From assembly GCA_022826005.1 (NCBI GenBank), contig JAJDVT010000011.1, positions 16,221 through 80,220 of the forward strand: 64,000 nucleotides of DNA. Direction: 5' to 3'. Shown here piece by piece: positions 1 through 10,200 of the stretch. Position 1 is the first letter of the stretch. Each line of letters begins with the position of its first letter. The notes beneath the pieces were generated by a model. It had not been told where the DNA came from. It was given only the letters and a program-made list of their open reading frames with translations, and made no database searches. The translations under genes were made by a program, and so were the position numbers. The DNA is from Gemmatimonadota bacterium (GTDB taxonomy: Bacteria > Gemmatimonadota > Gemmatimonadetes > Longimicrobiales > Gaopeijiaceae).

Positions 1-1210
1 CGTACTGGAAGCCGATCCCGGTCAGGACCGCGATTCCGACGACCATGCCCTCGCGAAAGTCCAGCCCGCCCTGCAGTACGATCTTGAGGCCGATCGCGAA
101 GAGCATCGCCAGGAGGACCACCAGGTAGCCCGCGAATACCGGATCCGGAATCGCGAGAATCACGGCGAGCAGCTTGGGCAGGAAGACGAAGGCGATGAAC
201 GCCCCGCCGGCAACGACCCCGACGGCGCGCGCCGCGACACCGGTGAGTTCGGTGAGCGACACGCTCAGCGTGGTGGCGCTGCCCGGGACCGTTCCCGCGA
301 GCCCGGCCAGCAGGTTGCCCACGCCATCGACGGCCACGGCGCCCTGGACGGCCCGAAAGTCCACCGCTCGTTCGCGCCGCCAGGATGCGCGCTGAATCGC
401 GACCGCGCTGCTCATGGTGCGAATGGCCGCGATCACCGCCACGAGCAGGAATGAGGGAAGAATGGTCCAGAACGCGGGCCCGAAGTCGCGGGCGAGGCCG
501 GGCGGCCGGGGCTGGGGGAGGCTGATCCAGGGAGCTGCCGCGACGCGCTCCAGATCGTAGAGGCCGAAGAATCCGGCGATGGCGGAGCCGATGACGACAC
601 CGATGATCGGGGCCCAGAGACGCAGGGCTCCCGTGGCCCGCAGGGCGAAGCCGCCGATGACCACGACCGTGATGAAGAACCCGGAGAGCACGCCTGCCGG
701 GGAAGTGCCGCCGGGTGGGCCGGCGAGCATCCCGGACACCGCCGGCATGACCGTGATCGGGATGAGCATGAGCACCGTACCGGAGACGGTGGGCGTGAGG
801 ATGCGCTGGAAGAGGGACAGCCGCCAGGAAAGCGCGACCGGCACCAGTGCGGAGACGGCGACCAGGGTGGCGAGCGTCGCCGGGCCGCTCTGGGTGAGCG
901 CGCTGATGCAGGCGGGGATGAAGGCCCCGGAGGTGCCCATGACCATGACGTGCCCGGCGCCTATCCGGCCGGCCCGAGCCGCCTGCAGCATGGTGGTCAG
1001 GCCGCAGATCGCGACCGAGGCGAGGACGGCCCACAACACGTACGCCTCCGAAGCGCCGGCTGCCCGCATCACCACGGTCGGGATCAGCATGACCGCCGCG
1101 ATGTTCAGCACCGCGAGCTGCAGGCCGATCCCGAGGGCGAGCGCGGGAGGCGGCGTCTCGTCGGGCTGGTAGCGAACGCGGGACTCGCGCGCGTGGTTTT
1201 TCACGCTCAC
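1..1210 (-). CDS. NCS2-family (uracil/xanthine-type) permease, C-terminus off the window
   Basis: This gene is absent from the ORF track because it runs off the left edge. Reading the minus strand from a GTG at 1210 gives about 403 codons without a stop. The translation is strongly hydrophobic, with roughly ten membrane segments visible. It carries features typical of nucleobase-cation symporter 2 proteins: an early 'GTSGAFIPACISAL' stretch (substrate-helix region) and a later 'GTVPGSATTLSVSLTELTGV' segment followed by 'ARAVGVVAGGAFIAF', which resembles the second half of UraA/xanthine permeases. The family imports purines or pyrimidines with H+ or Na+; the substrate here cannot be read. The GTG overlaps the TGA of the upstream PKS as GTGA, so translation is probably coupled. 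A nucleobase transporter beside a PKS is unusual, and a different small-molecule substrate is possible. Confidence 0.75.
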   Translation of the reverse strand, partial: MSVKNHARESRVRYQPDETPPPALALGIGLQLAVLNIAAVMLIPTVVMRAAGASEAYVLWAVLASVAICGLTTMLQAARAGRIGAGHVMVMGTSGAFIPACISALTQSGPATLATLVAVSALVPVALSWRLSLFQRILTPTVSGTVLMLIPITVMPAVSGMLAGPPGGTSPAGVLSGFFITVVVIGGFALRATGALRLWAPIIGVVIGSAIAGFFGLYDLERVAAAPWISLPQPRPPGLARDFGPAFWTILPSFLLVAVIAAIRTMSSAVAIQRASWRRERAVDFRAVQGAVAVDGVGNLLAGLAGTVPGSATTLSVSLTELTGVAARAVGVVAGGAFIAFVFLPKLLAVILAIPDPVFAGYLVVLLAMLFAIGLKIVLQGGLDFREGMVVGIAVLTGIGFQY

Positions 1211-4200
1211 GGGGCCGCGTCGAACCAGTGGCGCCTTCGCTGGAACGGGTAGCCGGGCAATGAGATTCGGCGCCGCTCCTCGCCCGCGAACAATCCCGCG
1301 AACGAGACGGGAAGTCCGGCCTCGTACGCGCTCGCCACCGCTTCGGCGAATCCGATGTCCCCGTGCCTGGCCGCCTCCGGCCAGTCGCGGAGCGGCACGG
1401 GGCCCAAGGCAGCCTGCGGCCCGATCTCCAGCACGAGATCCACGCCCAGATCCGCGAGGGCGCGGGGGTGTCGAGGGCGACTCTCGGGCTGGCGCGCCTG
1501 CTCACGCCAGTACGATCCGTCGAGCATCCGGTCGGGCGGGAGCAGCCGGCCCGTCACCTGGCTCAGCATCCTGACCGATGGAGGGGAGGCGGGAATCTCC
1601 GCACACGCGGCCCCAAAGGCGTCAAGAGCGTCGTCCGCCGGGCCGTGGTCGCCGTTCCGGGGTGCCCCGGTGCCAGCCGCGTTCCCAGCCGCCGCCAGCA
1701 TCCCGCGAGCGGCCGCGAGGCGCAGTCCGTCTTCGAGTTCGAACACCCCCGCGCACCAGGCCGCGGCCAATTCCCCGAGTCCGTGCCCCGCCACCACGCT
1801 GGGCCGGACCCCGACACCGGACCACATCGCCGTGAGCGCGCACTCGATGGCGAAGATCGCCGGCTGCGCCCAGGCAGGATCGCGCAAGGCGGACGCGGCG
1901 GCGGCACGGCCGAAGATCGCGTCCAACAGCGAGATGTTGCCGTTGCCGCGTTCGTCGTTCAGCACCGCGTCACAGCGGTCGAGAACGGCGCGCACGACGG
2001 GTTCGGTTTCGTAAAGACGCTCAGCCATCTCCGTCCGTTCGCCACCCACGCCGGCGTAGACGAAGGCCACCTTCGGCGCGGTCCCGGAATCCCGTGCCGC
2101 CCTGGCGCTGCCCGGTCGATCGCCTTCCGCGACCGCCCGCAGTCCGGCCAACAACGAGTTGGCGTCGTGGAACGCCACCCCGGCCCGGTGCCCGAAGTGG
2201 CCGCGGCCCACGCCCACCGTCCAGGCCATGTCCGCGAGCAGTGAGTCCGCGGGTGCGCCCGGAGTCGCAAGGATCCCGGCCTGCCGGTCTAGCCATCCGA
2301 GGTACCGTTCCGCGAGCTCACGCATGGCAGCCTCCGATTTGCCGGACAGGGGAAGGATTCGGGCGGTACGAGGCTGGAAGTCGCCCGCCGCGGGCTGCAA
2401 GTCCGCCACCGGATCCATGAGCGGAATGACGACGGTCCGGGCCGATCCCGGGGCCTGCAGGACGGGCGCCGGCGCCGACCCTCCGCCGTCGGCTGCAGTG
2501 GAGTCGTCGGCCGGGGGACCGTAGCCCTCGAGCACGACATGCGCGTTGGTACCGGAGATGCCGAAGGCGCTCACACCGGCGCGGGGCGGCTGTCCTGGCC
2601 GCCGTGGCCAGTCCACCGAATCCGCCGTGACCTGCACCGGAAGCCCATCCCAGTCCAGGTGTGGCGTCGGATTGCGGAAATGCAGCTGTTTCGGGATCAG
2701 ACCGCGCTTCATGGCGAGAATCACCTTGATCAGCGCGGCGACCCCGGCGGCCGACTCCAGGTGGCCGATGTTGGTCTTCACGGATCCGATCAGGAGCGGT
2801 TGGTCCTGCTCGCGTCCCCGTCCGTAGACAGCCGCCGCGGCCTGCACCTCGATCGGGTCGCCCAGCGCGGAGCCGGCTCCGTGTGCTTCCAGAAAGTCGA
2901 CCTGGCCGGGCAGGACACCCCCGCGGTCGAGCGCCTCCTCGATCACCCGCTGCTGTGCTCGGCCATTCGGCACCGTCGGCCCGGCGGTTGCCCCGTTCTG
3001 GTTGACGGCGGAGCCCCGGACCACCCCCCAGATGCGGTCGCCGTCGGCTTCGGCCTCGCCCAGCCGCTTCAGGACGAGCATGCCGCAACCCTCGCTGCGC
3101 ACGAAGCCGTCCGCCGAAGCATCGAAGGTCTTGCACCGGCCTTCCGGCGACAGCATCCGCAGTCCGGCCATCTCGCGGGTCAGCCCGGGCGAGAAGATCG
3201 CGTTCACGCCCCCGACCAGGGCCAGGTCGACTTCACCCTGCCGCAGCGCCCCCACAGCGTGGTGCACGGCGACAAGCGACGCCGCGCAGTTGAGAACAAC
3301 CGGCATCGTCGGTCCCATCAGCCCCAGCTTGAAGGCGACTCCGCCGAGCGCCATGCTTCCGGCCGTGCCCAGGTAGTTGATGCCGTCGAGGCCGTCCATC
3401 ATCAGGTCGCGGTACTCGCTGGCCGCGATGCCGGCATACACGCCCGTGCTGCTGCCTCGCAAACCTTCGGGATCCATTCCCGCATCCTCGAGAGCCTGCC
3501 AGGTCGTTTCGAGCAGGAGGCGCTGTTGCGGGTCCATCGTCCTCGCCCCGATCGGCGTCATGCCGAAAAAGTGTGCGTCGAATCGGTCGATTCCTTCGAC
3601 GAACCCGCCGCGGCGGGAGACCGGGTCTTCGTCGGCGGGATCCCCCGAGACACCGTGCCAGGGTCCGGATCCGGGCCTCCCATCGGTTACCGCGTCCTCG
3701 CCGGTTTCGAGCAGGCTCCAGAACGCATCCAGGTCCGGTGCACCAGGGAAGCGGCACGCCATGCCGACGATCGCGATGCCGTCTTCATCTTGCCGAACGG
3801 TCGGCTGCGATTCCGTGGCGGCAGGTTGTGGCTCGTCGACGGATGCGTCGTCCTCCTCGGCCAGGGCGATCGTCAGGTGGCCGGCCAGCGATGCGATGTC
3901 CGGATAGTCGAAGACGATGGTGTTGGGCGCTGTGTACTCGCCGGCAAAGACACGGTTCAACCGGTTGCGGAGCTCCACCGCCACCAGTGAGTCCATACCG
4001 AGATCGAAGAATCCGACCGCGGGGGCCGGAGCCGCCGGAAGCCGCAACACCGCCTGTATTTCCCGCTGCAGAAACGACACGAGCAGTTCCTCGCGTGCCG
4101 CGGGCGGCGCGCTCCGCAGCGCGGCGAGCACGTCGTCGGTGGACTCCGCCGATTCGTCCGCAGGATCCTGATCTGCAGACACCAGGTCATCGAAGAGGGG

Positions 4201-7200
4201 GTGGCGGTTCCCCAGGGTATCCCCGAACACCGGCCAGTCCACGGCCAGCACGACCGACGTCGCGCCGTCCTCCCGCAGCAGCCGGTCGAGGGCCATGAAA
4301 CCCTGTTCCGGGCTGAACCAGCCCGTTCCGGAAACCTCCCGCCGCCCGGCGATCCGCGCGCGCTGCTCCTCGGCCTCGCCGATTCCCGACCAGGCTCCCC
4401 AGGCGATGGCCTGCCCCGGCAACCCCAGCGCCCGCCGGTGCACGGCAAGCTGATCGAGGAAGGCGTTGGCCGCCGCGTGGTTGGCCTGTCCCGGGTTGCC
4501 CAGAACCCCGGCCACGCTGGAGAACAGCACGAACATGTCCAGATCGTGTTCCGCCGTCGCGCGGTGCAGGTGCCAGGCCCCCAGCATCTTCGGCCACAGC
4601 ACGGTCTCGAAGCTATCCCAGCTCTGGTTCCCCAGGGCGGCGTCCGACAGCACGCCGACGCTGTGGATCACGCCGGCGAGCGGCGGCAGGGATCCGTCCA
4701 TCCGGTCCAGCATGGCATCCAGCGCGGCGGTGTCCGTCACGTCCGCGATCTCGACCTCGATCCTGAACCCGCGGGCACGCAGCGACTCGATCGCCTTTTC
4801 CGCCGCCTGGTCCGGTGCCCGGCGACCGTTCAGCACGACCGATCCCGCGCCGCGCTCAGCCAGCCACTCGGCGAGTGCGAGGCCGATTCCGCCCAGCCCG
4901 CCCGTCACCAGATAGGTTCCGTCCCGCCGGAGCCGGCCCGCCGCGATGGGAGGCGTCGTCAGCACGATCTTGCCGATGTGCCGGGCCGCGCGCATGTAGG
5001 CCATCGCGGCGCTTGTTTCGGCCATTGGCCATATGGTGTGCCTGAGCGGTGCGAGGCCGCCGGTTGCGACGCGCGCCAGCACGTCTGTCAGGGCCGCACC
5101 CGGACCCGCCGGATCCTGTTCCTTCAGGGTGTAGAGATCGAGGATGGCGTAGGCGACATCCGGCCGCAGAGCCGCCATCTCGCCCTCGGTGAGGATGTCC
5201 CGCCTGGCAAGTTCCACGAACCGGCCGCCCTGCGCGAGGCAGGACAGGCTCGCCTCGATGAAGCCTTCTCCCGTCAGGCTGTTCAGCACGACATCGACCC
5301 CGGCGCCGCCCGTGCTGTCGAGTATTTCCTGCCCGAACCGGGTCGAGCGGCTGTCGTACACGTGCTCGACGCCGTGCGAGCGGAGATAGTCCCTCTTGCG
5401 CGCGCTCGCCGTGGCGAAGACCTCCGCGCCCGCTGCCTGGGCCAACTGGATGGCCGCGAGCCCGACGCCGCCCGCGCCGGCATGAACCAGGACGCGGTCC
5501 CCGGCCTTCAGCCCGGCGAGCTCGTAGGACAGCACGCACGTCACGAAGACCGAGGGGATCGTGGCGAGCGCTGTCGCCGACACGCCGGCCGGCGCGAGCG
5601 CGACCAGTTCCTCCCGCGTCACCACCTCCGGCCCGAAGGTGCCGAACGCGAATCCGGCCACGCGGTCGCCCACCGCGACGGAGGTCACGTCCGAACCGAC
5701 CTCGACGATCCGGCCGCAGAACTCCTCGCCGAGCATTCCCTCTTCCTCGACCAGGCCCATGGCCCGGAACACGTCCAGGAAGTTGAGTCCGCAGGCCTCC
5801 ACCGCTGCGCGCACCTCATTCGGCTCCAGGGTTCGCGGCGGCAGCGAATGCACCCGCAGGGTCTCGATGGCCCCTCCCTCGTCGGGCGCCAGCACCCAGT
5901 CGGCCTCCTCCGGCAGGGCAAGGCGCGGTACGCCATCGCCCGTCCGGACGAGCCGGGCCACCTGGCGGTGCCCCTGGCGATACGCGATGTGGTTCTCCGA
6001 GTCCGGGAACAGCAACTCATCCGTGAGGGCTTCCGGCGCGCCCGCCGCCTCGGGGTCGAGATCGAGCATCCGCGGCTGCAGCTCGGGCGCCTCCCGCGCC
6101 ACCACCCTGCCGAATCCCCAGAGAGCGGCGCCGGCCAGTCGCCCGGTCCGTTCCCGCTCGAGCACCTGCGCGCCCCGGGTGACGAACCACAGTCCCTTCT
6201 CGGGCTCGACGTCCGCGTCCGCGATGCCCTGCACAAGCGCCAGCGCGCTTGCCGCCCCCCGCTTCGCATCCGCAGCGATGTTCGCGGTCGTCGCCTCGGG
6301 ACCGTGGCCGTCCTGTGCGACGAGGTGGACCACGCCCGCCAGCGGGACATCGGCGGGCAGGCCTTCGAGGAGCGATTGCCACGACTCGCGCCGTTCCATC
6401 TCGACCGATGCCGCAACGATTCCGGCTTCGCTCTCCCCGGCCGACAGCCCGGCCTGCGGATCGACCCCTGCCAACACCACCCGCTGGTTCAGCGCCGCCA
6501 GTTGTGCCGCCACCTCCGCGGCCACGCCGCCCCGGTCACCGGCCAGAACCCAAACGCCCTCCGGCAAGTCGATCTCGGCCGGCCCCTGCGCCACGATCAC
6601 CCCCCGGTCCGGCAGACCGGCCACTTCCTGCCGGTCCAGACCGAGAACCTCCGACTGCACGAACCCCGAGTCGGCGAGCGCCCGGCGCCATACCGCGGGC
6701 CCCGCGAGGGCGTGGTTCGGGCGGTAGCGGTCGGCGAAGCGCCACCAGCCGTCCAGCTGTCCGAATATCAGATCCATCCAGCCTCTGCCGCGCTGGTTTT
6801 CGAGGGCCACCAGCAGCCCCGATGGCGCGAGGAGCGCCCGGCAGCGGGCGAGCGTCTCGTCCAGATGGCGCGTGGCGTGCAGGACGTTGGCCGCGATGAC
6901 CAGGTCGTAGCCGTGGGCCTCGAAGCCCTGGTCCACGGGGTCCTTCTCGATGTCCAGCACCCGGTAGTCGATCGAGGTGTCCCCGGTGCTGAAGCGCGTC
7001 TCCGCCTCCGCGAAGAAGCCCGCGGAGATGTCGGTGTACGCATAGCTGAAGCCTCCCGCCGGAAGCTCGGGCAGGACGTATTCGGTCGCCGAGCCGATAC
7101 CGGCGCCCACCTCCAGCACCCGCAGCTGCCGGCCCGCCGGCAATTCGTCGACGAGCGTGCGGACGACCTCGCCCAGCATGCCGTTCGCCGCCCGCCAGGC

Positions 7201-10200
7201 CGGCGCCCGCCGGTAGAGATCGACAGCGTTGGGCTCCGCATCCCCGAACAGCAGCGCCAGCGTATCCTCGTTGCCGCGAAGCACCTCGGGGAGTGCGCCC
7301 GCACAGCGCCGGAACAGCCCGATCTCGTTCGTGGCGTGCGGGAAGCGCTGCATCACCCCGGTCAGAAACCCTTCGGAGTCGAGCGGCATGTCATCCGGCA
7401 ACGGGTCTTCGGCTCCCACCGCTACCACGAAGCCTTCCGCGTTCGCTTGCAACACCCCCGACCGCGCCAGAATCTCGAGCATGCGCCGCAGCAGGTGCAC
7501 GTGCTCGGGCAGAACCTCAAGCCGCTCGCGCAGCTCTTCCGGATCCACCGCCGCGCCTGCCCTGCGCTCCCACCCCAGCGCTTCCAGCGCCGACAGCGCG
7601 TAGCACCACGACACCCGCTCCATGTCCTCCTGCAGACCGGTCTCGTCTTCGACTTTGACTCCCTCGATGGCCAGATACCGGGAGAACGGCCGGGAACGGG
7701 CCGCCGCCGCCGCCGGAGCCGGGAGGAAATCCGCCGCCAGAATGCCCGGTGGCAGGGCCCGGTCACGCCAGACGACCTCGTAGAGCAGCTCCTCCACGCC
7801 CTCCGCCGCGGGGAGCAGCGCACTCCGCGTCGCCCGCTTCACCGTGTACCCGTTCAGCGTGCCGATCGGAGATCCGTCGAGGTCGCACAGGGTGATGTCC
7901 GCGCTCAGCACTTCCGGTGGTTCGGCGCCCGCGCTGTCCGGCGCCTCCCTCATGCGGACATGGCAGAGCAGGCGTTCAGGCAGCCGCTCCGGCACCGAGA
8001 GCTGCTCCCATCCGAAGGGCAGATAGGTGACATCCTCGTCGGATCCGAACGTGTCGCGGGCGGCGCCCATCACCTGAAAGCAGCCGTCCAGAACGAGGGG
8101 GTGAAACGCGAGCCCGCCGGTGTCCGCCGAGTCCGGCAGCGATACCTCGGCCAGGGCCTCGCCCGGCCCGGCCCGGAGCGCCTCCAGGGTGCGGAAGGAG
8201 GGGCCGAGATCGATCCCGACCTCCGCCTTGGCGCGGTAATAGGCCGGGAGATCGACCGGTGCCAGATCGGACCTGAGCCGTGCGAGATCCGGCGTCGCGC
8301 CGGTCGGCGGCAGATCCGCACCGGCATCCGTCGCCACCCGGCCCTCCGCGTGCAGCGTCCACTCGTCGTCGGCCGCTCCCCGGCTCAGAATCCGGACGCG
8401 GCGCGACCCGTCCTCTTCGGCTCCATCCACCAGCAACTGGAGCCGGCGCCCTTCCTCCCCGCTTCCGTCGCCATCCCCGCTCTCCGCCGGGAAGACAAGC
8501 GCGCTGCGCATCTGGAAGTCCCCGACGACCGCCGGGCCCGAGTTCTCGACCGTGCAGGCCGATGCCGCCATGGCGCCGAAGAGCGCGCCGGGCGCCACCA
8601 CCCGGTCGAACACGCGGTGGTCGCCGAGCCATGCCGGGTCGGACGGATACAATTCGGTGTCGAAACTGATCTCACCGCTGGCGGACTCGTGGCGGCTGCC
8701 GAGGAGCGGGTGATCGGCGCTCGAGCGCCTCCGCCTGGGTGCGTCGATCCAGTGGCGGTCACGGCGGAACGGATAACCCGGCAGCGCGATTCTGCGTCGT
8801 GACTCGCCGGCGAAGAGCCCCTCGAAGCGCAGCGGCAGCCCCGCCTCGTACGCGCCCGCGACCGCCGCGAAGAAGGCGTCCTCGGCCTCCGTCACCGTAA
8901 CCTTGCGTCCGGGCCGCATGAGGCTCGAGAGCGCGACGGGCGCCTCGGGCGCCCCCGCCGAATCGGGCCAGGCGAGCGTGGTCATCGGCCCGAGCACCGA
9001 GTGCGGACCGATCTCCACGACCGCGTTCACCCCCAGCTCCGCCAGCGTCTCGACGCAGGCGCGAAACGCCACCGGCGCGCGCATCTGCCGCCGCCAGTAC
9101 GCCGCATCCAGCGCCTCGCCCGCAGCGACCGTCCGCCCGTCGAGGTTGCTGACGAAGGGAAGCTTCGGCGGGGCATAGGACAGGCGCGAGAGCGCTTCCT
9201 CCAGATCGTCCAGCGCCGGCTCGATCATGGCGCTGTGATAGGCGGGACTCTTGCGCAGGCGCGCCACCCGAAGCCCGTCCGCCTCCAGACGCTCCAGCAA
9301 CGCGGAGACCTCCGCCGCCGGACCGCTGATGACCTGGTGCGCGCCGTTGTCGGCGGCGATACAGAGGCCGATTCCCCCGGAGGCCGCATTGTGCTCTTCC
9401 AGCGCCTCCGCGACGTGGCCGGCCGGTGCGAACACCGCCCCCATCGCTCCTTCGCCGGGCAGGGCGCCGACCAGCTCGCCCCGCACCGCCGCCAGCCGCA
9501 AGCCATCCTCCAGGCCGAACACGCCCGCGGTGTGGGCCGCCGCGATCTCGCCCAGACTGTGTCCCAGCACCACGTCCGGCCGGATGCCGAGGCTCGACCA
9601 GAGCGCCGCAAGGGCGCATTCGAGCGCGTAGATCGCCGGCTGCTTCCACTGCGGATCGTCCAGGTCTCCCACGGCGGCGGGACGGCCGAACATCACGTCG
9701 AGCAGCGAGGCGTCACGCTCCTGCCTGAGCAATTCGTCGCACCGGTCGAGCACCGCGCGCACCACCGGCTCGCTGGCATGGAGCGACGCCCCCATGCCGG
9801 GCCACTGGCTGGCCTGTCCGGCGTACGCGAACGCGACGGTCGCCGCCCCGCGCGACGGCGTCCCCCCGTCCGCCTCGGCGACCTTCCGCAACCCCTCACG
9901 CAACGAAGCGGCGTCCCGGAAGACCACCCCGGCCCGGTGGTCGAAGTGGCTGCGCCCCATACCCGCCGTCCACGCCATGTCCGCGAGCAGCGGGTCACGG
10001 GCACCGTCCCCGGCGGGACCCTTCCCGACCCCTTCGTCGACCCAGCCGAGATACCGTTCAGCCAGCTCGCGGAGCGCCTCGTCGGACCTGCCGGAAAGCG
10101 GCAGGATGCGGGTCACGCGCGCGGCAAGTTCCTCCTCCCGGGGCGCGGGCAAAGCCGCCCCATCCGTCCCGTCCTCCGCCAGCGAGATGTCGACCGGCCA

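Noticed and set aside
4201-8802. 1533-aa plus-strand ORF across the PKS
   Set aside because: Antisense shadow of the PKS: its composition is Arg/His/Gln-rich and no family motif appears, while the minus strand shows complete domains.
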